From Streptomyces sp. B3I8 (GTDB taxonomy: Bacteria > Actinomycetota > Actinomycetes > Streptomycetales > Streptomycetaceae): DNA of 64,000 nucleotides. The position numbers and the translations under genes were made by a program. The stretch is taken from positions 5,469,501 through 5,533,500 of the forward strand of contig NZ_JAUSYN010000002.1 in NCBI RefSeq assembly GCF_030816915.1, read 5' to 3'. Shown one piece after another: positions 42,750 to 51,263 of the stretch; positions within the stretch are counted from its first letter, which is position 1; each line of letters opens with the position of its first letter. The notes beneath the pieces are model-generated. The model saw only the letters and a program-made list of their open reading frames with translations. It was not told where the DNA came from and ran no database searches.

Positions 42750-43213
42750 ACGAACACGCCCAGGAAGCACCCACACATGACGCACCCACACATGACGCGC
42801 GCACGAGTGACGCGCAACTCCACGACGCGCAACCCCACGACCGACACCCGCTGAATCTGGCCCATTTGCAACGGCGCCTCGTGGACTTCGCGGCGGCGCG
42901 CGGCTGGTGGCCGCACCACACCCCGAAGAACCTGGCGGCCGCGCTGAGCGTGGAGGCGTCCGAGCTGCTGGAGATCTTCCAGTGGCTGACACCGGAGCAG
43001 TCGGAGCGGGTGATGGCGGACCCGGAGTCGGCGCACCGGGTGCGGGACGAGGTCGCTGACGTGCTCGCGTACCTGCTGCAACTGTGTGAGCGACTGGACG
43101 TGGACCTTCTCACGGCGCTGGACGAGAAGATCGACCGCAACGAAAGCCGCTTTCCGCTGCCCGCGCCCGCGCACGAACCGGCGCCCGCGCCGGAGCCCGC
43201 GCCGAAGGGCTGA
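42746..43213 (+). CDS. MazG-type nucleotide pyrophosphohydrolase
   Basis: 155 aa from GTG 42746. Residues about 30-135 form the all-alpha MazG/RS21-C6 fold: VEASELLEIFQW and VRDEVADVLAYLLQLCERL give the metal-binding ExxE and ExxD pattern. It should hydrolyse a nucleoside triphosphate such as dCTP or a modified dNTP. The first 28 residues are repeats of the type APTHDA (from CACACATGACGCACC words), and the last 15 are Pro/Ala repeats. Both ends look like slippage-prone additions to a compact core. It is coupled to the upstream ATPase. Confidence 0.87.
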   Translation: MNEHAQEAPTHDAPTHDARTSDAQLHDAQPHDRHPLNLAHLQRRLVDFAAARGWWPHHTPKNLAAALSVEASELLEIFQWLTPEQSERVMADPESAHRVRDEVADVLAYLLQLCERLDVDLLTALDEKIDRNESRFPLPAPAHEPAPAPEPAPKG

Positions 43214-43385
43214 CCCGCCTCCAGTTATCACTCTCCGTAGCAAGTAAGTTGTCCGTGAGGGGCTTGCTGTCCACAGATTTCGGACTACCTCTGGCTTTTC
43301 GACTGGATGACCTTCACTCTGGGTAGTGAACAAGGGAGTTCGGGTGGGCGTGCGACGAGTGCGCCGGAGGGAGCGGGGGCAGCGC

Positions 43386-43865
43386 ATGGACGCGGTGCGG
43401 CTCATCATGCAGAGCAGGCGTGCCCTGACCGGGAGCGAGGACGCGTTACGGATCACGGCGGAGGCGTGGCAGGCCTACGCCCTGGCGCAGGCGATCGGCA
43501 GCCGCCTCGCGGTGTCCGGCCCGCCGCAGCTCCGGGGCGAGGCGCTGGGACTGACGGAACTGGCGGGAAGGGGGTGCGGGGTCCTGGACGCCCCGCCGCC
43601 ACTCGTCAGCGACCTGCGTGCCGCGCACCTCACCGAACTGGGTGACGCGCGCACCGCCCTGCTGGAGCTGGGCTCGCTCCTCGTGGAGGTGGCCATGGCT
43701 CTGGTCGCCCTCGCGAGCACGGCGGGGGAGGACGGGGCGTACTGGCAGTGCATGGAGGCGATCGACGCGGCGGACGAGTCCCGCGACCGCGTCCGGGAGA
43801 TGCTCCGCCGCCTGGCCCTGACCGAAGAGGAGAAACCCACCCCCTGGGACGCGGCCCTGGGCTGA
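43386..43865 (+). CDS. Small actinobacterial protein (DUF6099-like) with a TTA codon
   Basis: 159 aa from ATG 43386 (GGAG 12 bases upstream; GTG 43326 is the alternative). The sequence is largely helical, opening DAVRLIMQSRRAL and containing EAWQAYALAQAIGSRLAVSGPPQLRGEALGL and a long C-terminal helix. It resembles a streptomycete-specific family of unknown function; I am not certain of the family number. Codon 21 is TTA (43446-43448), predicting bldA-dependent translation and thus expression linked to development or secondary metabolism. No domain with known chemistry is visible. Confidence 0.75.
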   Translation: MDAVRLIMQSRRALTGSEDALRITAEAWQAYALAQAIGSRLAVSGPPQLRGEALGLTELAGRGCGVLDAPPPLVSDLRAAHLTELGDARTALLELGSLLVEVAMALVALASTAGEDGAYWQCMEAIDAADESRDRVREMLRRLALTEEEKPTPWDAALG

Positions 43866-44003
43866 CCCCGGCCCACGACGCGCCCGCGCGTCCGACGGAG
43901 CGGAACGGCGACCTGGCCGGGCCGCCCGACCCGGCGGTGTGGCCCGGGGGGCCCGACCCGGCGGCACAACCTGCCGGTCCGGCCCGGCCCAGCGGCGCGG
44001 TGC

Positions 44004-44036
44004 GGGCGGCCCCGGACCCCCGCCCCGGGGCCGCCC
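44004..44036. terminator. Strong GC hairpin upstream of the LLM-class gene
   Basis: GGGCGGCCCCGG (44004-44015) and CCGGGGCCGCCC (44025-44036) are perfect 12-bp arms around nine bases. It lies 139 bases after the preceding stop and 77 before the next start, and would end transcription from upstream. Confidence 0.65.
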
Positions 44037-44112
44037 CCGGACCGCATCCCCCACCACCGCCGTTCCGCACCCCCGTCGCGCCCCGCCCTCACCACCGGGC
44101 AGGATGGACGGC

Positions 44113-45033
44113 ATGGACCTCCGCATCTTCACCGAACCCCAGCAGGGCGCCGACTACGACACCCTCCTCTCCGTCGCCAAGGCGACGGAAGACCTCGGCT
44201 TCGATGCCTTCTTCCGCTCCGACCACTACCTCGCGATGGGTGACGCCGACGGCCTCCCCGGCCCGACCGACGCCTGGATCACCCTCGCCGGCCTCGCCCG
44301 CGAGACCAGCCGCATCCGCCTCGGGACCCTCATGACCGCCGGCACCTTCCGGCTGCCCGGCGTCCTCGCCATCCAGGTCGCCCAGGTCGACCAGATGTCC
44401 GGCGGCCGCGTCGAGTTCGGTCTCGGCGCGGGCTGGTACGAGGACGAGCACAAGGCGTACGGCATCCCCTTCCCGAAGGAGAAGTTCGGCCGTCTGGAGG
44501 AGCAGCTCGCGATCGTCACCGGTCTGTGGGCCACGAAGCCCGGCGAGACGTTCAGCCACCACGGCACGTACTACGACCTCACCGACTCGCCCGCGCTGCC
44601 CAAGCCCACCCAGCCGAAGATCCCGGTGCTCATCGGCGGCATGGGCGCCACCCGGACCCCGCGTCTGGCGGCCCGGTACGCGGACGAGTTCAACATCCCC
44701 TTCGCCTCCCTCGCCGACAGCGAACGCCAGTTCGCCCGGGTCCGGGAGGCCGCGAAGGCGGCCGGCCGCGACGCCGACGAGCTGACGTACTCCAACGCGC
44801 TGGTCGTCTGCGTCGGCAAGGACGACGCCGAGGTCGCCCGCCGCGCCGCCGCGATCGGCCGCGAGGTCGACGAGCTGAAGGAGAACGGCCTGGCAGGCTC
44901 CCCGGCCGAGGTGGTCGACAGGATCGGCCGCTTCGCGGAGATCGGCTCCACCCGTTTCTACCTCCAGGTCCTGGACCTCTCCGACCTGGACCACCTGGAA
45001 CTGATCTCCTCCCAGGTCCAGTCCCAGCTCTGA
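44113..45033 (+). CDS. LLM-class F420-dependent oxidoreductase
   Basis: 306 aa from ATG 44113 (CAGG eight bases upstream; ATG 44104 is in frame). The luciferase-like TIM barrel is clear: LRIFTEPQQGADYDTLL, FDAFFRSDHYL, RLGTLMTAGTFRLPGVLA, the GRVEFGLGAGWYEDEH segment with the cofactor-binding Gly-rich loop, and PVLIGGMGATRTPRLAARYADEFN. Members use F420H2, abundant in actinobacteria, to reduce small molecules. Standalone gene; substrate unknown. Codon use is normal for the region. Confidence 0.92.
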   Translation: MDLRIFTEPQQGADYDTLLSVAKATEDLGFDAFFRSDHYLAMGDADGLPGPTDAWITLAGLARETSRIRLGTLMTAGTFRLPGVLAIQVAQVDQMSGGRVEFGLGAGWYEDEHKAYGIPFPKEKFGRLEEQLAIVTGLWATKPGETFSHHGTYYDLTDSPALPKPTQPKIPVLIGGMGATRTPRLAARYADEFNIPFASLADSERQFARVREAAKAAGRDADELTYSNALVVCVGKDDAEVARRAAAIGREVDELKENGLAGSPAEVVDRIGRFAEIGSTRFYLQVLDLSDLDHLELISSQVQSQL

Positions 45034-45243
45034 AACCGGAACTCCCCGGAACTCGGACGGGGGGCGGAAAAATAGCTGATGACCGGCGTGCCGCTCGCTG
45101 TAGGTTGGGGTGGCACGCCGGGTCCGGAACACCCGTACGGGTCCGTGACCGGCGTCTTCCGGCGACGCGCCACCACCGCGCCGCACTCGCCGCACACCCA
45201 CCTGAGGCCCCGTTCTCCGGGCCCCGTCCCGAGGTCGATCCCC

Positions 45244-46797
45244 GTGTTCCTGACGATCAGCACCACCGGCACGCCCGAGCGCCCCGCGACCGATCTGGGC
45301 CACCTGCTGCACAAGCACCCGGACGCCGCGCAGACGTTCTCCACCTCCTACGGCACCGCGCACGTGCTCTACCCCGAGGCGGACGATCGGCGCTGCACGG
45401 TGGCGCTGCTCCTGGAGGTCGACGCGGTGGCGCTGGTCCGGCGCGGCAAGGGCAAGGGCCGCGGCGGCGCACCCGACGCCGCGCTCGCCCAGTACGTCAA
45501 CGACCGCCCGTACGCCGCCTCCTCCCTCCTCGCCGTCGCCCTGAGCAGCGTCTTCTCCAGCGCCCTGCGCGGTGTGTGCAGGGCCAGGCCCGAACGCGCC
45601 GCCGAGCCGCTGCCGCTGCGCATCGAGATACCCGCGCTGCCCGCCCGCGGGGGCGCCGCGCTGGTCCGGCGGCTGTTCGAGCCGCTCGGCTGGGCCGTCA
45701 CCGCGGACCCGGTGGCACTGGACGCGACGTTCCCCGAGTGGGGCGACTCCCGCTACGTGCGCCTGGTCCTGGAGGGCGAGACGCTCACCCTCGCCCAGGC
45801 GCTGCGCCAGCTCTACGTACTGCTCCCCGTCCTCGACGACGCCAAGCACTACTGGGTGTCGTCCGACGAGGTCGACAAGCTGCTGCGGGCCGGCGAGGGC
45901 TGGCTGCCCGCGCACCCGGAGCAGCGGCTGATCGTCGGCCGGTACCTCACCCGGCGCTGGTCGCTGGCCCGGCAGGCCATGGAGCGGCTGGAACTGGTGC
46001 GGCTCGCCGAGACGGACGACAGCGAGGTCGAGGAGATCGACAACGCGGTCGCGGCCGAGACCGAGGAGGAGGAGCGGCCCACCCCGCTCGCCGTGCGCCG
46101 CCGCGACGCGATCGTCGCCGCGCTCCGACGGCACGGTGCCGCCCGCGTCCTCGACCTGGGCTGCGGAGAGGGCCAGTTGCTGCGCACGCTGCTGCGGGAC
46201 CCCGGCTTCACCGAGGTCGTCGGTGTCGACGTCTCGGTGCGTGCGCTCACCATCGCCTCCCGCCGGCTCGGCCTGAAGCGCATGGGGGAGCGGCAGGCCG
46301 CGCGCGTCCGGCTGCTCCAGGGCTCGCTGACGTACACCGACAAGCGGCTCAAGGGGTACGACGCCGCCGTGCTGAGCGAGGTGATCGAGCACCTGGACCT
46401 GCCCCGGCTGCCCGCCCTGGAGTACGCGGTGTTCGGCGCCGCCCGCCCCCGCACGGTCCTGGTGACGACGCCGAACGTCGAGTACAACGTCCGCTGGGAG
46501 AGCCTCCCGGCCGGGCACGTGCGCCACGGCGACCACCGCTTCGAGTGGACCCGCGCGGAGTTCCGTGACTGGGCCGCCGCGGTCGCCGAACGGCACGGCT
46601 ACGCGGTCGAGTTCGAGGCGGTGGGGCCGGAGGACGACGAGGTCGGCCCGCCCACCCAGATGGCCGTCTTCACACAGCGCACCAGCACGGAGAAGACCGA
46701 CCGGACCGACCGCACCGAGCAGGGCGCACGGACCGAGCAGCGCGCACGGACCGGGCAGGACGAGCGGAACGACAAGGGAGAGGAGAAGGCGGCATGA
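45244..46797 (+). CDS. hen1: 3'-terminal RNA ribose 2'-O-methyltransferase Hen1
   Basis: 517 aa from GTG 45244, GAGG nine bases upstream. The N-terminal half (to about 260) is the bacterial Hen1 domain that stimulates Pnkp; the C-terminal half is the SAM methyltransferase with VLDLGCGEGQLL near residue 302 and the Mn-binding SEVIEHLD near 378, plus HRFEWTRAEF with the further histidine. It methylates the 2'-OH at the break before ligation, so the repaired site resists recutting. The last 35 residues are Thr/Arg/Glu repeats. The stop overlaps the pnkp start (ATGA). Confidence 0.96.
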   Translation: MFLTISTTGTPERPATDLGHLLHKHPDAAQTFSTSYGTAHVLYPEADDRRCTVALLLEVDAVALVRRGKGKGRGGAPDAALAQYVNDRPYAASSLLAVALSSVFSSALRGVCRARPERAAEPLPLRIEIPALPARGGAALVRRLFEPLGWAVTADPVALDATFPEWGDSRYVRLVLEGETLTLAQALRQLYVLLPVLDDAKHYWVSSDEVDKLLRAGEGWLPAHPEQRLIVGRYLTRRWSLARQAMERLELVRLAETDDSEVEEIDNAVAAETEEEERPTPLAVRRRDAIVAALRRHGAARVLDLGCGEGQLLRTLLRDPGFTEVVGVDVSVRALTIASRRLGLKRMGERQAARVRLLQGSLTYTDKRLKGYDAAVLSEVIEHLDLPRLPALEYAVFGAARPRTVLVTTPNVEYNVRWESLPAGHVRHGDHRFEWTRAEFRDWAAAVAERHGYAVEFEAVGPEDDEVGPPTQMAVFTQRTSTEKTDRTDRTEQGARTEQRARTGQDERNDKGEEKAA

Positions 46798-49418
46798 CCG
46801 AGAACGACCGGCACGGCGACCAGCGGGGCGACCGGCACGGCGACCGCCCGCACGACCGACGGGCCCGCGCCCTCCCCGTCACCGACCTCTCCCTCGTCGT
46901 CCTCGTCGGTGCCTCCGGCTCCGGCAAGTCCACGTTCGCCCGGCGGCACTTCAGGCCCACCGAGGTGATCTCCTCGGACTTCTGCCGCGGCCTGGTCTCC
47001 GACGACGAGAACGACCAGAGCGCCACTCGCGACGCCTTCGACGTGCTGCACTACATCGCCGGCAAGCGGCTCGCCGCCGGCCGTCGCACCGTCGTCGACG
47101 CCACCAGCGTGCAGCCGGACGCCCGCCGGGCCCTGATCGACCTGGCCCGGGCGCACGACGTGCTGCCCATCGCCGTCGTCCTCGACGTGCCCGAGGAGGT
47201 GTGCGCCGCCCGCAACGCGGCCCGTGCCGACCGCGCCGGCATGCCGCGCCGTGTCATCCAGCGGCACATCCGTGAACTCAGGCGCTCGCTCAGGCAGTTG
47301 GAGCGCGAGGGCTTCCGCAAGGTGCACGTCCTGCGGGGCGTGGAGGAGATCGAGACCGCCACCGTCGTCACCGAGAAGCGGTACAACGACCTGACCGACC
47401 TCACCGGCCCCTTCGACATCATCGGTGACGTCCACGGCTGCTCCGCCGAACTGGAGTCGCTGCTCGGCAGGCTGGGCTACGCGGATGGTGTGCACCCGGA
47501 GGGCCGTACGGCCGTCTTCGTCGGCGACCTCGTCGACCGCGGCCCCGACTCGCCGGGCGTGCTGCGCCGGGTGATGTCCATGGTCCGGTCGGGCAACGCG
47601 CTGTGCGTGCCCGGCAACCACGAGAACAAGTTCGGCCGCCACCTCCGCGGCCGCCAGGTCCAGCACACCCACGGACTCGCCGAGACGGTCTCGCAGATGG
47701 AGGGCGAGAGCGAGGAGTTCGTCCGCGAGGTGCGGGAGTTCATCGACGGACTGGTCAGCCACTACGTCCTCGACGGCGGCCGGCTCGTCGTCTGCCACGC
47801 GGGGCTGCCCGAGAAGTACCACGGCCGCACCTCCGGCCGGGTCCGCTCGCACGCCCTGTACGGCGACACCACCGGGGAGACCGACGAGTTCGGCCTGCCC
47901 GTGCGCTACCCGTGGGCCGAGGACTACCGGGGCCGCGCGGCCGTCGTCTACGGCCACACCCCGGTGCCCCGCGCCACCTGGCTCAACAACACGATCTGCC
48001 TGGACACCGGCGCCGTCTTCGGCGGACGACTCACCGCGCTGCGCTGGCCGGAGCGCGAGCTGGTCGACGTGCCCGCCGAGCGCGTCTGGTACGAGCCGGC
48101 GAAGCCGCTGGCCTCCGAGGCCCCCGGCGGGCACGAGGGCCGGCCCTTGGACCTGGCCGACGTGCACGGCCGCCGGGTCGTCGAGACCCGGCACGCGGGC
48201 CGGGTGGCGGTGCGCGAGGAGAACGCGGCGGCCGCGCTGGAGGTCATGAGCCGCTTCGCCGTCGACCCGCGCCTGATGCCGTACCTGCCACCGACCATGG
48301 CGCCGTCCGCCACCTCGCACCGGGAGGGCTACCTGGAGCACCCGGAGGAGGCGTTCGCGCAGTACCGGGAGGTCGGCGTGGAGCGGGTCGTGTGCGAGGA
48401 GAAGCACATGGGCTCGCGCGCCGTCGCCCTGGTCTGCCGCGACGCCGCGACGGCCGCCGAGCGGTTCGGTGTCCCGGGCGGCCGGTCCGGCGTCCCGGGT
48501 GGCGCCGACGGGCCGACGGGCGCGCTGTACACCCGGACGGGGCGGCCGTTCTTCTCCGACGCGGCCCTCACCGAGTCGGTCCTCGACCGGCTGCGCGCGG
48601 CCGTGGGCGCCGCCGGGCTCTGGGAGGAGCTGTCCACGGACTGGCTGCTGCTGGACGCCGAGCTGATGCCGTGGTCGCTGAAGGCGTCCGGGCTGCTGCG
48701 CGGCCAGTACGCGGCGGTCGGCGCCGCCGCCGGGGCCGTGTTCCCGGGCGCGCTGGCCGCGCTGGAGGGTGCGGCGGGCCGGGGTGTCGACGTGGGCGGG
48801 CTCCTGGAGCGGCAGCGGTCGCGGGCGGCGGACGCGGAGGCGTTCACCGAGGCCTACCGCCGCTACTGCTGGCCGACCGAGGGGCTCGACGGGGTCCGCC
48901 TGGCCCCCTTCCAGGTACTGGCCGTGCGGGACCGCAGCCTGGCAGCGCTCCCGCACGACGAGCAGCTCGCGCTGCTGGACCGGCTGGTCGAGCACGACAC
49001 GGGCGGACTCCTCGCCACCACGCGCCGGCTGTACGTGGACACCGGCGACGAGAACTCGGTGCGCGCGGGGGTCGACTGGTGGCTGGAGATGACCGCGCGG
49101 GGCGGCGAGGGCATGGTCGTCAAGCCGGTCGGCGCGGTGGTGCGCGACGGACAGGGACGGCTGGTGCAGCCCGGCATCAAGTGCCGGGGCCGGGAGTACC
49201 TGCGGATCGTCTATGGTCCCGAGTACACCCGCCCCGACAACCTCGCCCGCCTGCGCAACCGCTTCCTCAACCACAAGCGCTCCCTGGCGCTGCGCGAGTA
49301 CGCCCTGGGCCTGGAGGCCCTGGACCGGCTCGCGGAGGGCGAACCGCTCTGGCGGGTCCACGAGGCGGTGTTCGGCATCCTGGCACTGGAGTCGGAACCG
49401 GTGGACCCGCGCCTGTAG
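46794..49418 (+). CDS. pnkp: Polynucleotide kinase-phosphatase (RNA repair) Pnkp
   Basis: 874 aa from ATG 46794. Three modules are visible in order. The 5'-kinase has P-loop GASGSGKST (39-47). The 2',3'-phosphatase of the metallophosphoesterase type has GDVHGC near residue 211, GDLVDRGPDS, GNHE and a later VVYGHTPV. The ligase/adenylyltransferase domain has the nucleotide-binding Lys537 in EEKHMGSR. With Hen1 it heals and seals tRNA or other RNA cut by ribotoxins. The N-terminal 28 residues are repeats of His/Asp/Arg. Length and order match the bacterial family. Confidence 0.96.
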   Translation: MTENDRHGDQRGDRHGDRPHDRRARALPVTDLSLVVLVGASGSGKSTFARRHFRPTEVISSDFCRGLVSDDENDQSATRDAFDVLHYIAGKRLAAGRRTVVDATSVQPDARRALIDLARAHDVLPIAVVLDVPEEVCAARNAARADRAGMPRRVIQRHIRELRRSLRQLEREGFRKVHVLRGVEEIETATVVTEKRYNDLTDLTGPFDIIGDVHGCSAELESLLGRLGYADGVHPEGRTAVFVGDLVDRGPDSPGVLRRVMSMVRSGNALCVPGNHENKFGRHLRGRQVQHTHGLAETVSQMEGESEEFVREVREFIDGLVSHYVLDGGRLVVCHAGLPEKYHGRTSGRVRSHALYGDTTGETDEFGLPVRYPWAEDYRGRAAVVYGHTPVPRATWLNNTICLDTGAVFGGRLTALRWPERELVDVPAERVWYEPAKPLASEAPGGHEGRPLDLADVHGRRVVETRHAGRVAVREENAAAALEVMSRFAVDPRLMPYLPPTMAPSATSHREGYLEHPEEAFAQYREVGVERVVCEEKHMGSRAVALVCRDAATAAERFGVPGGRSGVPGGADGPTGALYTRTGRPFFSDAALTESVLDRLRAAVGAAGLWEELSTDWLLLDAELMPWSLKASGLLRGQYAAVGAAAGAVFPGALAALEGAAGRGVDVGGLLERQRSRAADAEAFTEAYRRYCWPTEGLDGVRLAPFQVLAVRDRSLAALPHDEQLALLDRLVEHDTGGLLATTRRLYVDTGDENSVRAGVDWWLEMTARGGEGMVVKPVGAVVRDGQGRLVQPGIKCRGREYLRIVYGPEYTRPDNLARLRNRFLNHKRSLALREYALGLEALDRLAEGEPLWRVHEAVFGILALESEPVDPRL

Positions 49419-49463
49419 GGCACGGGGGCCGGGGCGCCCTGAGGCACCTCGGCCCGCACGCGG

Positions 49464-51092
49464 TCAGTGGGCCGGGACCTCTTCGGCGGCCCCGGCCCCG
49501 GCCCCGGGGATCGCGGCCTCGTCGTCCCCGGGGCGGGGGCCGTTCTCCGGGCCGCGCACGACGACGAGGACGAACAGCGCGACCATGACGGCGGCGCCCA
49601 CCCACATGGCCTCCTGCCATCCGTCCACGAAGGACTGCCGCGCGGCGCGGAGCAGGGCCTGGGCGTGCGGGCCGGCGCCGGGCGCCACTTCCACGGCGTT
49701 GGCGATGCCCTCCCGGGCGGTGTCGGCGGTGCCCCGGGGGACACCGTCGACACCGCCCAGCCTGTCGTCGAGGGCGCGCCGGTAGCCGGTGGCCACCAGC
49801 GCGCCGAGCACCGCCACACCCAGCGCGGTGCCGAACTCGCGGGTGACGTCGTTGAGGGCGGAGGCCACGCCCTGCTGCTCGCCGGGCAGGGCGCCGGTGA
49901 TGGCCTCGGTGGAGGGTGTCATCGACAGGCCCATGCCGGCTCCCATGGCGACCAGACCGCCCAGCACGGACGGGTAACCCCCCTCGACCGAGACGAACAG
50001 GCCCATCGAGGCGAGGCCCGCGGCGGCCAGTGCCACGCCCGCGGCCATGGTGGAACGGGCGCCGACCCGTGCGGCCAGCCGGGGGGCCAGCCCGGACGCG
50101 GCCATCATCACGACCGCCATGGGCATCATCGCCACGGTGGAGAGCAGGCCCGACCAGCCGAGCACGGCCTGGAGATACGGGAAGAGGACCACGGCGACAC
50201 CCGCCTGGACGCCGAAGACGACCACCAGGGTGAGTGAGCCGCCGGCCATTCCGCGGTGGCGGAACAGCCGGACGTCCAGCAGCGACGCGTCCCGGCGGTG
50301 CAGCTCCCAGGCGACGAAACCGACGGCCGCCAGGAGCCCGGTGCCGAGGCCCGCCAGGGTCACCGGGGCGGTCCAGCCGGGCTCGGGGCCCTCCTGCAGG
50401 ACGAAGATCAGACCGGTCACGGCGACGCCGGACACCACGGCGCCGACGGTGTCGAAGGAATGGGGTGAGCGAGCGCGGGAGTCGGGCACCGAACGCCACG
50501 TCATCGTCAACGCCACGGCGGCAAGGACCACGGGCAGGGCGAAGAGCCACCGCCAGTCGGCGACGTCGACCAGGAGCGCGGACAGGAACATGCCCAGGAT
50601 GCCGCCACCCCCGGCCACACCGGTCCACACACCGATCGCCCTGCCCCGCTGCTCCTCGGGGAACGTGGAGGTGATGACCGCGAGCGTGATCGGCATGATC
50701 ATCGCGGCGCTCAGGCCGGCGACCACCCGCGCGGCGATCATCACTTCCGCCGAGGGGGCGAGTGCCGCGACGACGGCGGCGGCGGCGAAGAGGAGCAGTC
50801 CGGTGATCAGTACGGGCTTGCGGCCGAGCCGGTCGCCGATGGCGCCGAGCGGCAGCAGCAGCGCGGCCAGGATCAGGGTGTAGACATTGATGATCCACAG
50901 GACGGTGGTCGCCGAGGCGTCGAACTCCACGGCCATGTGGGTCTGGGCGACGTTCAGCCCGGACACCGACGCGATGACGGCCATCAGGGCGAGGGACACG
51001 GCGACCAGGATGGTGCGCAGGTGACGTGCGTCCGGGACGTGCTCGGCGCCCGTCGGTGCGGCCGTCGGGTGGAAAGGCTGCTCGGTACTCAT
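49464..51092 (-). CDS. MFS multidrug exporter, DHA2 family (14 helices)
   Basis: 542 aa from ATG 51092. About fourteen helices are visible. MFS motif A reads GAIGDRLGRKPVL between helices 2 and 3, and motif C-like GVWTGVAGGGGILGMFL lies in helix 5. The size and helix number indicate a proton-coupled drug or metabolite exporter of the QacA/EmrB group. The start has no good RBS; CTAGCGT lies 13 bases upstream, and a short or leaderless transcript is likely. It is convergent with pnkp. No regulator adjoins it. Confidence 0.92.
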   Translation of the reverse strand: MSTEQPFHPTAAPTGAEHVPDARHLRTILVAVSLALMAVIASVSGLNVAQTHMAVEFDASATTVLWIINVYTLILAALLLPLGAIGDRLGRKPVLITGLLLFAAAAVVAALAPSAEVMIAARVVAGLSAAMIMPITLAVITSTFPEEQRGRAIGVWTGVAGGGGILGMFLSALLVDVADWRWLFALPVVLAAVALTMTWRSVPDSRARSPHSFDTVGAVVSGVAVTGLIFVLQEGPEPGWTAPVTLAGLGTGLLAAVGFVAWELHRRDASLLDVRLFRHRGMAGGSLTLVVVFGVQAGVAVVLFPYLQAVLGWSGLLSTVAMMPMAVVMMAASGLAPRLAARVGARSTMAAGVALAAAGLASMGLFVSVEGGYPSVLGGLVAMGAGMGLSMTPSTEAITGALPGEQQGVASALNDVTREFGTALGVAVLGALVATGYRRALDDRLGGVDGVPRGTADTAREGIANAVEVAPGAGPHAQALLRAARQSFVDGWQEAMWVGAAVMVALFVLVVVRGPENGPRPGDDEAAIPGAGAGAAEEVPAH

Positions 51093-51222
51093 GGTCCGAC
51101 GCTAGGGGCGCGTTGCGGCACGGGCATACGACGTTGCTCATCCCGCAAGAAGATGAGAGGCGGGTCGGCCCGGCGCGCAAAGGGACGGCTCCGCACGCGA
51201 GAGAGGGCGGCTCCGCGTGCCC

Positions 51223-51261
51223 GGGCGGGCCGCCCCGTGCGCGGAGGCGAGCGGCCCGCCC
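51223..51261. terminator. Long hairpin after the amino acid permease gene
   Basis: GGGCGGGCCGC (51223-51233) and GCGGCCCGCCC (51251-51261), 11-bp perfect arms, end two bases from the permease stop codon. A second dyad, GCACGCG/CGCGTGC, lies just beyond (51193-51220). Confidence 0.7.
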
Positions 51262-51263
51262 GC

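Noticed and set aside
42760..42845. CACACATGACGCACC-type repeats at the MazG start as a CRISPR-like array
   Set aside because: Units are short, in-frame and inside a coding region, with no spacers.
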